34,304 nucleotides of DNA from an uncultured Balneola sp. (GCA_913058495.1 CAJXQC010000030.1:1-34304); one strand, 5' to 3'. Positions 1 to 9,063 are shown, numbered from the stretch's first letter. Notes: generated from the sequence alone by a model not told the origin. Numbers and translations are program-made.

Positions 1-327
1 ACTCCACAAAGATCCTGAAACAAGTTCAGGATGACCCTGGGTTTTTAATACTATTATGATCTAAATAAAAAGTCATTCCCTTATCCAAGAGGATGTTGGA
101 TGTTCTTTGTTCATCATTGGATGTTGAGTTAATTCGGGATATACAACGCCCCAGCCCTGAAGGACCTGCTGGTTTAAAATCACACAAAAAGGTTTAAGCT
201 AGTAGGGCGTTTACTCCCGGCGGATATTTATAGGCTGTGTTGATGGCATTCTATCATCGTCATCCCGTGGCGAATGCCCGAGATCCGATTGTTATTTGTA
301 ATTTGAGTTTTGGAATTTATTTCATCG
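1..327. other. Gene-free stretch at window start
   Basis: I see no convincing coding frame here. It contains a short hairpin at 12-32 and two copies of TTGGATGTT (96-104 and 117-125), which look like dispersed intergenic repeat debris. The stretch lies downstream of recJ, which reads toward it. Nothing resembling a structured RNA gene was recognised. Confidence 0.5.
12..32. repeat. Short inverted repeat (8-bp stem)
   Basis: ATCCTGAA (12-19) and TTCAGGAT (25-32) are perfect complements around a 5-nt loop. There is no T-run directly after it. It resembles a common dispersed intergenic repeat and may act as a weak terminator for a gene to the left of the window. Confidence 0.4.
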
Positions 328-2028
328 TTAATTCTGATGGATATCTTTTATACGTATTTGAAGTGTTCGCCGTCCGTTCCAGTGATTTTCTTCAACCACA
401 TACGCCATATCGAAGGTCTCTTTTCTGACAAAAGGTAAATACTCATGCATGTTGAAACCAATCGCATCAAATACGCCTGAGTCTCCCTGCTTTACTTTCA
501 TTTTCAAATGTCCGTTACCTACAATAGTAGGAACACCAACGGCTTCTACTTTACGGCTTGCAAAAATTGGTCTCAGGTTATGTGGTCCAAAAGGCTCAAA
601 CTGATTAAGTAACTTCCAAAACTTCATATCAATATCCCCCAGATCCAACTCGGTATCTATCTGCAATTCCGGCTCAAATGAATTCTCCGACAAGTCCAGA
701 TAAGCAATTTCATTCATTCGCCTTTTGAATTCAGACAGCTTGCCTTCCATAATAGTAAGTCCGGCAGCAAACTCATGTCCTCCGAATTGTTCCAGCAGAT
801 CTTCACACTTTTTCATCGCATTGTAAATGTTGAAGCCTTTTATGCTTCTACCCGATCCTTTTATTACTCCTTCAACACTACTTAACATTATTGCGGGACG
901 GTGGTATAAATCCACCAACCTTGAGGCCACAATTCCTATTACCCCTAAATGCCAATCTTCTTTATACAATACCATGATCGATGTTTCGCTCAGATCCATA
1001 TCGTCATCAATCATAGACAGCGCCTCTTCCATGGTTTTGCTGTCTTTGTCTCTTCGGCGCATATTCACCGACTCCAACTCATGAGCAAAAGCTTTTCCTT
1101 TCGCTTCACTTTCAGCGATCATCAACTGAACAGCTGTGGTAGCGTCACCCATTCTACCCGCTGCATTTATTCTTGGACCGATTGAGAAAACGATCTTGGT
1201 TGTGTTAATCTCTTCTCTAGGCATTCTGATAAGATCCAACAGTGCCTTAATACCAACTCTCGGCTTTTTGCGAATCATGGTAAGGCCCTCTTTCATCAAA
1301 ATCCTGTTCTCGTCCACGATGGGTACAATATCTGAAGCGATGGAAATGGCAACCAGATCTAAAAACTGATATGCTACATTTTTTGGAAGTCCCAATCTTG
1401 AGATCGTAGCCTGAATAAGTTTGAAACCAACTCCGGCGCCGGAAAGTCCGTCAAAAGGATAGGTGCAGTCGGGTCTTTTCGGGTCCAGCACAGCCAATGC
1501 ATCAGGGATTTCATCGCCTACAGTATGGTGATCACAGATAATAAGATCGATCCCTTTTTCTTTGGCAACCAGAGCTTCTTTTATAGCGGTAATACCACAA
1601 TCTACAGAAACAATAAGGTGAGCACCTGTATCTTCTGCATATTTTATCCCATCGGGATTGATCCCATATCCTTCTTTAAAACGATGCGGAATATAATAAT
1701 CCACATCCACGCCAAACTTTTTTAAGAAAATGTACAGACATGACGTAGCTGTAGTTCCGTCGACATCGTAATCGCCGTAAACGAGTACTCTTTCGCCATT
1801 GCGGATAGCCAGCGCAAGTCGATCTGCTCCCTGATCCATATCTTTCATCAAGAATGGATCATGAATTCTGTCTATAGTTGGTCTGAAAAAGAGTTTTGCA
1901 TCATCATATGTTTCTATTCCGCGTATAGCCAATAATTCGGCTATCTTGGCCGGGACACCGAGCTTCTGCTCTAATACAGACATACGGATGTCTTCGTCCT
2001 GCTGCGCGAATACCCAGCGGAATGACAT
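328..2028 (-). CDS. recJ: Single-stranded-DNA-specific exonuclease RecJ
   Basis: RecJ is the cytoplasmic 5'-3' single-strand DNA exonuclease of recombination and mismatch repair. The 566-residue length matches the family. DHH-superfamily motifs are visible: GDYDVDG at about residues 85-91, SVDCG near 141-145 and the DHH triad at 166-168, followed by the DHHA1 region with GGHEFAAG, and a C-terminal OB-like part. The ATG at 2028 has a TAAGG Shine-Dalgarno-like sequence about 8 nt upstream. It is a single gene, divergent from the leucine dehydrogenase gene across a 365-bp gap. Identification rests on motifs and is firm. Confidence 0.96.
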   Translation of the reverse strand: MSFRWVFAQQDEDIRMSVLEQKLGVPAKIAELLAIRGIETYDDAKLFFRPTIDRIHDPFLMKDMDQGADRLALAIRNGERVLVYGDYDVDGTTATSCLYIFLKKFGVDVDYYIPHRFKEGYGINPDGIKYAEDTGAHLIVSVDCGITAIKEALVAKEKGIDLIICDHHTVGDEIPDALAVLDPKRPDCTYPFDGLSGAGVGFKLIQATISRLGLPKNVAYQFLDLVAISIASDIVPIVDENRILMKEGLTMIRKKPRVGIKALLDLIRMPREEINTTKIVFSIGPRINAAGRMGDATTAVQLMIAESEAKGKAFAHELESVNMRRRDKDSKTMEEALSMIDDDMDLSETSIMVLYKEDWHLGVIGIVASRLVDLYHRPAIMLSSVEGVIKGSGRSIKGFNIYNAMKKCEDLLEQFGGHEFAAGLTIMEGKLSEFKRRMNEIAYLDLSENSFEPELQIDTELDLGDIDMKFWKLLNQFEPFGPHNLRPIFASRKVEAVGVPTIVGNGHLKMKVKQGDSGVFDAIGFNMHEYLPFVRKETFDMAYVVEENHWNGRRTLQIRIKDIHQN

Positions 2029-2393
2029 GGTTTACCTTATTTATTTTTTTATACATAAAAGGCTGCGAGGCGATCAAGCCTAAGCGCCAAAGCATCTCTG
2101 CTTATTTGTTATAAAATACAATATCGTAGCTAAAAAACTTAATTCGTTACAATATTAAATATTTATTTAAAAGGGTGCAGATGTACTTAAATCCTTGCCT
2201 TTTACGTCTATGTAGTGATGAGTACAAAAAATCCCGGGTAAAAGTCCCATAAATAGTGGATGTTTTATTATATTTGGAGGCTTGATCGAAATCGATATTC
2301 AAGCTTAAAATTTGAGAGTTTCGAAATAATTGAAGAGCTTGTGGAAGCGTTTCCATAAAAGCCGAATTTAGTACCAAAAAAATATTTTCTAGT
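2029..2393. other. Divergent intergenic region (recJ / leucine dehydrogenase)
   Basis: No credible gene is present. This 365-bp AT-rich gap must hold promoters for both divergent genes. A TATATTTG at 2269-2276 matches the Bacteroidota -7 box (TAnnTTTG) in the orientation of the dehydrogenase gene, but I found no clear -33 TTTG partner. Short frames in it have no recognisable features. Confidence 0.45.
2269..2276 (+). promoter_or_regulatory. Candidate TAnnTTTG promoter box
   Basis: TATATTTG lies 118 nt before the dehydrogenase start and matches the known Bacteroidota -7 consensus. No convincing -33 element was found, so this is a weak prediction that implies a leader of roughly 110 nt. Confidence 0.25.
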
Positions 2394-3569
2394 ATGACTG
2401 AAGCAACTATACAGAACACCATGAATACAAAAGACACCGATCCTAATTTTCCAATTTTTAATGCCCTTCAGACTAAAGGTCACGAACAAATTGTTATGTG
2501 TTCTGATCCGGAATCCGGTTTACGAGCGATCATTGCTATACATGACACCACATTAGGCCCGGCTTTGGGTGGTACAAGAATGTGGAACTATGAGAACGAA
2601 GCAGCCGCATTGAAAGACGTACTTCGTTTATCACGTGGGATGACGTATAAAGCTGCTATTTCCGGTTTAAATCTTGGTGGCGGTAAAGCGGTTATCATTG
2701 GAGATCCGCATAAAGATAAAACAGAAATGTTATTCCGTGCTTTTGGTCGTTTTGTGGATGGGCTTGGCGGTCGTTATATCACAGCTGAGGACGTTGGCAT
2801 GGAAGAAGAGAATATGGAATGGGTGTATTCTGAAACCAAGTTTGTGACAGGTATTCCAAAATCTATGGGTGGTAGTGGAAACCCTTCGCCTGTAACAGCT
2901 TTTGGAGTGTATATGGGAGTTAAAGCATGTGCTAAAAAGGCGTATGGAAGCGACTCGCTGGAAGGAAAGAAAATAGCTCTTCAGGGAGCCGGAAATGTAG
3001 CTTCTACTTTTGCGAGGCATGCCGCCAAGGAAGGAGCGAAGCTTTTTATTGCTGATATTTATGAAGAGAAAGCAAAAGCATTGGCTGAAGAAGTTAACGG
3101 AACTCTGGTTAAACCTGACGATATCTATGGACTGGATGTAGATATTTTTACTCCTTGCGCACTCGGCGGTGTAATTAATGACGACACTATGGGACAATTC
3201 AAGTGTGATATTATTGCCGGTGGAGCAAATAATGTGCTCGACATCGAAGACAAGCACGGTCAGGAATTAATGGATAATGGCATTGTGTACGCTCCTGATT
3301 ATGTGATTAACGCCGGTGGCTTGATCAACGTTGCCGGAGAACTGGAAGGTTATAACGAAGAGCGCTGCCTCCAAAAAGCAGGTAAGATCTATGATACCAT
3401 CTTGGACATTCTGAACTTCTCTGATGAACATGAGATTCCTACTCATTTGGCTTCTAATAAACTCGCTGAAAAGCGTATCGCACAAGTTGGCAAAACACAT
3501 AAGATTTACTCTTCCAAAGGTCACTTTTCCGGAAGAATGGGCGAGATGTATATGATTAACAGGAAGTGA
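2394..3569 (+). CDS. Leucine (Glu/Leu/Phe/Val) dehydrogenase
   Basis: NAD-dependent amino-acid dehydrogenase, probably acting on branched-chain amino acids by reversible oxidative deamination in the cytoplasm. The family signature IHDTTLGPALGGTRMW occurs near residue 50, the glycine-rich catalytic segment around the active-site lysine reads GLNLGGGKAVI, and a Rossmann fold follows with GAGNVAS in the middle. The length of 391 is slightly over the usual 350-370. The excess is an N-terminal tail, and an in-frame ATG at 2421 would give 382 residues, so the start is uncertain. Leucine specificity, rather than valine or phenylalanine, is inferred from overall resemblance. Confidence 0.92.
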   Translation: MTEATIQNTMNTKDTDPNFPIFNALQTKGHEQIVMCSDPESGLRAIIAIHDTTLGPALGGTRMWNYENEAAALKDVLRLSRGMTYKAAISGLNLGGGKAVIIGDPHKDKTEMLFRAFGRFVDGLGGRYITAEDVGMEEENMEWVYSETKFVTGIPKSMGGSGNPSPVTAFGVYMGVKACAKKAYGSDSLEGKKIALQGAGNVASTFARHAAKEGAKLFIADIYEEKAKALAEEVNGTLVKPDDIYGLDVDIFTPCALGGVINDDTMGQFKCDIIAGGANNVLDIEDKHGQELMDNGIVYAPDYVINAGGLINVAGELEGYNEERCLQKAGKIYDTILDILNFSDEHEIPTHLASNKLAEKRIAQVGKTHKIYSSKGHFSGRMGEMYMINRK

Positions 3570-3670
3570 GTTATTAGTTTTTAGTGAAGAGTTAATAGTT
3601 TTGAGTGGTGGGGGATCGAATTCGCTTAGCCGTTAGCTTTTTAGTGAATACCGGAACACTAAAAGCTAAC
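3570..3670. repeat. Degenerate repeats and a stem-loop behind the dehydrogenase gene
   Basis: Three related units, GTTATTAGTTTTTAGTG (from 3570), GTTAATAGTTTTGAGTG (from 3591) and GTTAGCTTTTTAGTG (3632-3646), lie in tandem. The third pairs with CACTAAAAGCTAAC (3657-3670), giving a 14-bp stem with one bulged T and a 10-nt loop. No T-tract follows at once, so terminator function is unproven. It could be a dispersed intergenic repeat. Confidence 0.5.
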
Positions 3671-3763
3671 GTTTAATTGCTAACAGCTATAAAACAGCAA
3701 CCCTCTATCTCTCTGATAGAAACTCTCTCTGTAGCCATTTATTTATTCTCCGTCAAATATCCT

Positions 3764-3771
3764 TATCTTTC
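3764..3771 (+). promoter_or_regulatory. Candidate -7 box TATCTTTC upstream of hslO
   Basis: TATCTTTC ends 40 nt before the hslO ATG and belongs to a TAYCTTT series seen upstream of five genes in the window. It resembles the TAnnTTTG box of Bacteroidota promoters. No strong -33 element is visible. Confidence 0.35.
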
Positions 3772-3811
3772 ACGGATACATTAACGTCTATTCAATAAGA
3801 AGTTTACATTC

Positions 3812-4714
3812 ATGAATAAGAAGGAATTTGAGTTTAAGGACCGCCTGATAAAAGGAATATCTAAAGATGGTCATTTTAAAATATCAGTAGTAAAAACGTC
3901 TGAGCTCGTTAAAGAAGCACAACAAAGACATGAGCTTTCTCTGTTGAATACTGTTATTCTGGGAAGAGCGCTTACCGCTACAATGCTAATGGCTTCAGAG
4001 CTGAAAGGCGAAGAGCGTATTCGTTTAAGAATGGAGGGCAATGGCCCAATCGGGTTTTTGGTTGCAGAAGCGAACAGCCTTGGTGAAGTTCGTGGCTATG
4101 TCGGGAATCCTGCCGCAGAACTGGATTATTCTGATTCATCAACCTCTTTCGGGGAGGGACTTGGCCTTGGACTACTGACCTTTTCTAAAACTTTATATAA
4201 TGAAGCGGAACCAAGAACAAGCACCATCCAGTTAATAAAAGGAGATGTAACTTCTGATATCGCACACTACCTTACTCAGTCAGAACAGATTGACTCTGCT
4301 TTGATCCTGGATGTTGGAATGGATGATAACGGAGAAGTTACTGAAGCCGGCGGCCTGCTGATCCAGAAGTTACCTGATGCGCCTGATGGTCAGATTGATA
4401 TGTTGCAGGAGCGTCTGAGTTCTTTTCCTCCGGTTCATAAATTCTTTGAAGACGGTCAGTATATCGATGCGGTTATGGAGAAGGTAATGTCACCAATTAA
4501 GGTGAAAGAGCTATCACGTCAATTAGTGGACTTCTTTTGCAGATGCAATAAAGATCGTTTTCTGAATGCTCTTTCAATGCTGAACTACGATGACCTCAGA
4601 GAAATGAAGGGTGAGTCACAAGAAATCGTATGCCAGTATTGCAACAATAAAGAGAATATCTCGAAAGAGGAGATTGCTGAATTAATTACTGCAGCAAAAG
4701 CAAAAATGAACTAA
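3812..4714 (+). CDS. hslO: Redox-regulated chaperone Hsp33
   Basis: Hsp33 is a cytosolic holdase activated by oxidation of a zinc-bound four-cysteine switch. All four cysteines are present: a CxC pair at residues 243 and 245 (CRC) and a CxxC pair at 274 and 277 (CQYC). The N-terminal core has the family's GNGPIGFLVAEA-type segment near residue 73. The length of 300 agrees with the family. The next gene starts 6 bp after the stop, so the two are probably co-transcribed. A TATCTTTC box lies 40 nt upstream. Confidence 0.96.
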   Translation: MNKKEFEFKDRLIKGISKDGHFKISVVKTSELVKEAQQRHELSLLNTVILGRALTATMLMASELKGEERIRLRMEGNGPIGFLVAEANSLGEVRGYVGNPAAELDYSDSSTSFGEGLGLGLLTFSKTLYNEAEPRTSTIQLIKGDVTSDIAHYLTQSEQIDSALILDVGMDDNGEVTEAGGLLIQKLPDAPDGQIDMLQERLSSFPPVHKFFEDGQYIDAVMEKVMSPIKVKELSRQLVDFFCRCNKDRFLNALSMLNYDDLREMKGESQEIVCQYCNNKENISKEEIAELITAAKAKMN

Positions 4715-4720
4715 CACCAT

Positions 4721-5533
4721 ATGGCTGACCTGAAAGAAGAGGAGATACGGAGAATAGTTAACCGGGCTACGATGTTCCAAAAATTCTATGGCTCATCGTC
4801 TCAATCTCCTTTGGCTAAGCTGGAGAAGGAATATCCTGATCTTTTTGAAATAACTGATTCTCTTAAGCTGGAACGTGCTTTCGTTTGTGAAGCCTTGTTA
4901 GAACATCAGGGAATACCAGTTGACGAGCCCGTAATTCTGGACGCCGGTTTTTCGGAAGCTGAAGTAATGGGTTTTTCCTCTGGGAGTCTGAATCCCGATA
5001 CTCTTAAAGAACTTAAAGGCCAGATTGAATATCATTTCAATACAGTTGGTGAACTGAAACATCGTAAGAATAAAACGGTCTGGAACGCACGTCCCAAAGG
5101 GCTTTCAAGATTTCTTTCTTCACAAAGTTCTCCTCAGGTTCTTTTTGAAGAATCCAGAGGCGCATTAAAAATCTCTGTTAAGCAGAGCATGAAGACCTTC
5201 AACAAACTATATCTGCCTGTTTTGGTGGGAATATTTGCCTCAATCATGATGTTTGGTGGTTCCGTTTTTGGCGCAATGGAAAATGAAGAAGAAGTAGGAA
5301 TAATCATGTCGGGTGTTTTCGGACTTCTGTCTTTCTTATATGCACGCTTCATGAATAAAAGAAAGCGACTAAAAAAGGGTAAGCTGGTTGATCTGGCAGA
5401 TCGGCTTCAGCAAATATTAGAACGTCGTCAAAAAGTGAGTGCTTCTACACCGGAAACTATTTCTATCCCTGAAAATGAATATGATGGCATGGATGAAATA
5501 GAAATCAAGGACACAAAAAAAGTGTCTGAATAA
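4721..5533 (+). CDS. Uncharacterised membrane protein with two TM segments
   Basis: I do not recognise a family. The 270 residues comprise a soluble N-terminal half (1-160, mixed charged and helical), two hydrophobic segments at about 163-184 and 192-210, a basic stretch (MNKRKRLKKGK) and an acidic C-terminal tail. Both flanks are therefore likely cytoplasmic, with a helical hairpin in the inner membrane. It follows hslO by 6 bp, so co-expression with Hsp33 is likely, but this does not establish function. Its stop codon lies in the loop of a terminator-like hairpin. Confidence 0.75.
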   Translation: MADLKEEEIRRIVNRATMFQKFYGSSSQSPLAKLEKEYPDLFEITDSLKLERAFVCEALLEHQGIPVDEPVILDAGFSEAEVMGFSSGSLNPDTLKELKGQIEYHFNTVGELKHRKNKTVWNARPKGLSRFLSSQSSPQVLFEESRGALKISVKQSMKTFNKLYLPVLVGIFASIMMFGGSVFGAMENEEEVGIIMSGVFGLLSFLYARFMNKRKRLKKGKLVDLADRLQQILERRQKVSASTPETISIPENEYDGMDEIEIKDTKKVSE

Positions 5534-5550
5534 TTAAAACAGACACTTTT
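5518..5550. terminator. Bidirectional intrinsic terminator
   Basis: AAAAGTGTCTG (5518-5528) pairs perfectly with CAGACACTTTT (5540-5550) around an 11-nt loop. The A and T runs at its edges let it work on both strands. It sits between two convergent genes, which supports the call. Confidence 0.8.
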
Positions 5551-5573
5551 CTTATACACGTAAAGTCTTTCGG

Positions 5574-6719
5574 TTAATTCTCCGGAACGATCTTATAAAT
5601 TCCGGCGCCGTCCACAGCTACATAAATATAACCATCAGGACCTTGTTTAACATTTCTTACACGGCCGATGTCTTCCAATACAATCTCTTTTTCTTCAACA
5701 TCAGTACCGTCCAGCTCTACAACAACAAGATAATTGAATTTCAGCGAACCCAGAATTGCTTTTCCTTTCCATTGCGGGTATAAATCGCTTGTCACAAAAT
5801 CCAAACCAGAAGGAGCAATGGACGGATCCCAGTATGTTTTCGGTTGCTCCATTCCTTCTTTTTCAGTTTCGTCAGTAATAGGTGTGCCGTTGTAATTGAT
5901 TCCGTAAGTAATTACCGGCCATCCGTAGTTTTTTCCGGCTTCAATAAAGTTTAATTCGTCTCCGCCACGAGGCCCGTGTTCGTGCGACCAGATCTTTCCT
6001 GTTTCCGGGTGCATGGCCATTCCCTGAGGATTTCTGTGACCATATGAATACATGGCTTCTATTGCGCCTGCCTGTCCCACAAAAGGGTTGTCATCAGGAA
6101 CTGAACCATCATCATTTAAACGATAAATTTTTCCGCCGTCTTTACTGAGGCTCTGTGGAAGTTCGTCACGATTTCCTCTGTCACCTACAGAAAAATACAG
6201 ATAACCATCGGAATCAAAAGCGATTCTGCCTGCATAATGCTGACCGCGGGTTGTGTTCGGAGTTGCCTTATATAAAACCTGCGACTGAACCAGAGCATTG
6301 TTTTCTAGCTTTGCTCTCATAATAGCAGTGTTCGCACCTTCACCCATACCTTGAGTTGAGGAATAGGCGATATATATCCAGCCATTGGATTCATAATCAG
6401 GATGAAGTGCTATATCTAATAAACCTCCCTGACTTCTGGCGTATACATCCGGTACTCCGGAAATTTCTGCAACAAGGTTTCCTTCTCTGACCCTGAGCAG
6501 TTTTCCTGATCGGTCTGTAATTAACATATCTCCATCCGGCAGCCAGGTCATTCCCCACGGTACGGAGACTCCTTCAAAATAGAGTTCGGGTGCAACATCT
6601 ACTTCCTGCGGGGTGTTGTCACCATTTTGAGGTCCATTGGTACTCGGCTTTTCGGTGCAAGCAATAACAAGCACTGCAACTGCCAGCACACTTAAAGTAT
6701 TCATTACTATTTTGTTCAT
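5574..6719 (-). CDS. PQQ-dependent aldose sugar dehydrogenase-like lipoprotein
   Basis: Likely a soluble-type glucose/aldose sugar dehydrogenase (GSDH, beta-propeller fold, YliI/Asd-like) that oxidises sugars with PQQ. The 381-residue product begins with a lipoprotein signal ending VIAC (Cys about 21), so it is exported and lipid-anchored. Typical elements are PWGMTWLPDGDMLITDR, the GQHYAGRIAFDSDGYLYF segment carrying the candidate catalytic His, SVGDRGNRDE and YSYGHRNPQG. The thioredoxin-like gene lies 31 bp upstream on the same strand, suggesting one transcript. Whether PQQ is made by this organism cannot be seen here, and the physiological sugar is unknown. Confidence 0.88.
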   Translation of the reverse strand: MNKIVMNTLSVLAVAVLVIACTEKPSTNGPQNGDNTPQEVDVAPELYFEGVSVPWGMTWLPDGDMLITDRSGKLLRVREGNLVAEISGVPDVYARSQGGLLDIALHPDYESNGWIYIAYSSTQGMGEGANTAIMRAKLENNALVQSQVLYKATPNTTRGQHYAGRIAFDSDGYLYFSVGDRGNRDELPQSLSKDGGKIYRLNDDGSVPDDNPFVGQAGAIEAMYSYGHRNPQGMAMHPETGKIWSHEHGPRGGDELNFIEAGKNYGWPVITYGINYNGTPITDETEKEGMEQPKTYWDPSIAPSGLDFVTSDLYPQWKGKAILGSLKFNYLVVVELDGTDVEEKEIVLEDIGRVRNVKQGPDGYIYVAVDGAGIYKIVPEN

Positions 6720-6750
6720 GATATATCCGTTTTGAGCTCAAAAATTTATT

Positions 6751-7218
6751 TTATGAGCCCGGGTTATAAAGAAATTGTCTTAGTTCATCCACGTTCATAA
6801 ATCCGGTTCTCTTTTTCAGTACGTCTCCGTTTGCATTTAAAACCAACACTGTTGGAAAGGCATATGCTCCCTTTTTTTGTGCAAACTCTCTGGCTGAAAG
6901 TACTTCTCCGTTAAAGCGAATGGTTTCCTCAGAGTTCCCGTCTAGTTTTACAGGAATGTATCCCTGATCAAGAACTATACGGACAGTAGTATCCGGGTAT
7001 ACTTCTCTTTCCATAGCCCTGCAGTATTTACAGCCTACTTCGTACACATCTACCATAATCAGTTTATCACTTTGTAAAGCTTCTTGTTGCGCTGCTTCCA
7101 AAGTCACCCAATTTGGTGCATTCTCGATTTCTTTAGGTTCTACACTTCTCAATGATGAGTAGAGAAATATCCCTAAAAAAATTCCTATTCCTGTAAGTAT
7201 TGCCAGTCTTTTTTTCAC
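6751..7218 (-). CDS. Membrane-anchored thioredoxin-fold protein
   Basis: The 155 residues have an N-terminal hydrophobic anchor (about 5-21) and then a thioredoxin-like domain exposed outside the inner membrane. The redox motif CKYC is at residues 63-66, and the cis-proline context AYAFPTVLVLNANG is near 119-128, matching the thioredoxin_7/DsbD-gamma-like group. The start is GTG, preceded by an AGGAG sequence only 3 nt away. It is the first gene of a probable pair with the sugar dehydrogenase lipoprotein and may keep exported cysteines reduced or oxidised, which is inference. Confidence 0.85.
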   Translation of the reverse strand: MKKRLAILTGIGIFLGIFLYSSLRSVEPKEIENAPNWVTLEAAQQEALQSDKLIMVDVYEVGCKYCRAMEREVYPDTTVRIVLDQGYIPVKLDGNSEETIRFNGEVLSAREFAQKKGAYAFPTVLVLNANGDVLKKRTGFMNVDELRQFLYNPGS

Positions 7219-7317
7219 AAGCTCCTGAGGTTCAGTTCATTAACTTTCTTAAAATACGGAACTGAAAGCGGTTTTTTTTAATTAAACTAGTACTAATACT
7301 AACAAACGGATTAAAAA

Positions 7318-7758
7318 ATGAAAAAATTCATATTCTCAGTACTAACCTTAGCTCTTGTAGGATTTATTTCTCCTTTGAGCGCTCAAAGTGCCGGCGATGC
7401 TGAAACCATGTTTAAAAAGCATATCAATAAGATGGTTGAAAGTGTAGAAAAAGCTGAAAGCCCTGAGAACAAACGGGAAATTCTGAACGACTCCTTTAAC
7501 GACCTGATTGGAGCAATAGAAAAAGTTGAAGTGATGAGTGCTGTTCCGGAAACTGAAAAACAGGGACTAGCCACTTTTAAGGCTGATATTCAGGATAAGC
7601 AGAGCGAACTGAATGGTGAGAATGGATTTGCAGCGGTGCCTAATAATAACCTCAACAATTTTGCGAACTTTGTTCAGCAGGATCTTGAACAGGCAGATAC
7701 AGTAACAATTGGTGTTACTACTCTTTTGCTGATCATTATTATTTTACTACTGCTTTAA
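7318..7758 (+). CDS. Small exported protein with C-terminal hydrophobic tail
   Basis: No family recognised. The 146 residues start with a clear Sec signal peptide (MKKFIFSVLTLALVGF, cleavage probably after LSAQ), followed by a charged, helix-rich body. They end with a very hydrophobic tail (about 127-146, nearly all I and L) that reaches the last residue, so the C-terminus probably inserts in a membrane. Its TAA overlaps the ATG of the next gene by one base, which indicates translational coupling with the clan CD-like lipoprotein. The two probably act together at the envelope. Confidence 0.75.
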   Translation: MKKFIFSVLTLALVGFISPLSAQSAGDAETMFKKHINKMVESVEKAESPENKREILNDSFNDLIGAIEKVEVMSAVPETEKQGLATFKADIQDKQSELNGENGFAAVPNNNLNNFANFVQQDLEQADTVTIGVTTLLLIIIILLLL

Positions 7759-8810
7759 TGAAGCAATTTCCCAATGTTGAAAAAAGAGTTCTTTGTTTCC
7801 TGATTTCAGCATTGGGATTTCTTTTTTGGGGATGTTCATCCTCAAATAACGTTGTTCCGGACTCTCCGCATGATGTAAGTGATATCGATTACTCACTGGT
7901 TTATATTATTCACGGAGATGCCAATTATTTATACCATCAGGAAGAGGTTCAGTATAATGCTGACAAGGAAGCACTTAGCAATGCTATTGATATTGCCCGT
8001 AACGCCGCTTCAGGCGAAGTGTTTATTTTCCACCAAAAACCCGAGCGTAAAATTCTTTGGCTCTTCCCAAAAAAAGACCGTCGGTATTACCATTTCAGAA
8101 ACGGAAAACTTGTAGCTGAAGGTAAGTATTCCCCAAAAGATGGCGGGTTCTCCAAAGAAATTGAACTCTACAACAGTCGTTCTGCACAAAGCAACGTCCG
8201 CTCTATGTTCTTTTATTTCGGACATGAAATTCCAACATTCTCAGATCAAAAATATCACTCAACTGAACCGGAGCTCGCTTTTGATACACAAATTTTCGGT
8301 GATGATCTGTCGCGCTTTAATTCACAATTCGATCTTACTGTTCTTTCTACCTGCAATAACGCAAACCCATACCTGATTAATGAGTTGAAACATACTACTG
8401 ATTTCGTAGTTGCGTCGCCCCAGAATCTTCATTTGTCATATCTGAGCTTAGATCAACTAAAATTGCTTGAACAGGATCAACAAACCGAAACCAAAGAACT
8501 TGCTCTTGCCATTGCAAAGGACTCATTTGAAAAACTGAGCTCATATCTCCAGACAATGGTAACTGTTGGTGTTTATGATCTCACTCAAACGGATGGATAT
8601 TCTGATGAATTGACCTCCAAGTATAATCTGTATTTAGAAGATGTTTTCGCGAAACCACTTTTTACAGATAATGTGGATTGCAGTTCCATTCCTTCTTTGC
8701 AACCTTTACTTGATTCGACGGGAGTGCATATATTTTTCAAACCTGCTGCATTTGGAAGAAAATCTACACTGACTAACCATTCCGGTTGGGGCTGTAAAGA
8801 AAAAGAATAG
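7758..8810 (+). CDS. Lipoprotein with clan CD (caspase/clostripain-like) features
   Basis: The 350 residues begin with a lipoprotein signal whose last residues are LFWGC (Cys26). The body has two hydrophobic beta-strand-like stretches that end in potential catalytic residues: MFFYFGH (His156) and LTVLSTCNNA (Cys199). This order and spacing is what clan CD cysteine peptidases (caspases, clostripain, CHAT) show, and STCNNA resembles the SACNTA of CHAT proteins. An opening strand YIIHGDANYLY (about 49-59) also fits. However, the His follows the Gly rather than preceding it, so activity is uncertain. It is coupled to the small exported protein upstream. An alternative is a non-catalytic relative. 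Confidence 0.6.
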   Translation: MKQFPNVEKRVLCFLISALGFLFWGCSSSNNVVPDSPHDVSDIDYSLVYIIHGDANYLYHQEEVQYNADKEALSNAIDIARNAASGEVFIFHQKPERKILWLFPKKDRRYYHFRNGKLVAEGKYSPKDGGFSKEIELYNSRSAQSNVRSMFFYFGHEIPTFSDQKYHSTEPELAFDTQIFGDDLSRFNSQFDLTVLSTCNNANPYLINELKHTTDFVVASPQNLHLSYLSLDQLKLLEQDQQTETKELALAIAKDSFEKLSSYLQTMVTVGVYDLTQTDGYSDELTSKYNLYLEDVFAKPLFTDNVDCSSIPSLQPLLDSTGVHIFFKPAAFGRKSTLTNHSGWGCKEKE

Positions 8811-8835
8811 GTTCTTCATTTTAATTCAAACTGCC

Positions 8836-8843
8836 TATCTTTC
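8836..8843 (+). promoter_or_regulatory. Candidate -7 box TATCTTTC
   Basis: TATCTTTC ends 16 nt before the ATG at 8860 and matches the boxes before hslO and the sigma-factor gene. The short distance fits a promoter giving a very short leader. No -33 element is obvious. Confidence 0.3.
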
Positions 8844-8859
8844 ATTAAATATATTATCT

Positions 8860-9063
8860 ATGAAAGAAATTGAATCCTACAAGCTGGGAAAAATTGAAGT
8901 AACGATCTCAGAAACAGACAAGCAGAATAAATTACTTGTTCATTGTTTTGACGGAGAGTTTAAATCTGAATTTACGGTCAGCCAGTACGAGTATGAAAAC
9001 TATCGCCGGCTAATGAATCAGAGAATTTCCAGAGCTTTTTCGGGCGAGTCTGACGAAGACTAA
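8860..9063 (+). CDS. Small hypothetical protein (67 aa)
   Basis: No family recognised. It is a short, soluble, charged protein (about half charged or polar, ending GESDED) with no signal peptide or membrane segment. A TATCTTTC box lies just upstream, and its end overlaps the end of the convergent DUF5706 gene by 4 bp, which suggests a compact, genuine gene. Function unknown. Confidence 0.6.
   Translation: MKEIESYKLGKIEVTISETDKQNKLLVHCFDGEFKSEFTVSQYEYENYRRLMNQRISRAFSGESDED

Noticed and set aside
2730-3257. A 175-residue open frame runs antisense within the leucine dehydrogenase gene.
   Set aside because: It has no recognisable domain, and the plus-strand gene has clear family motifs throughout. 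It is a shadow.
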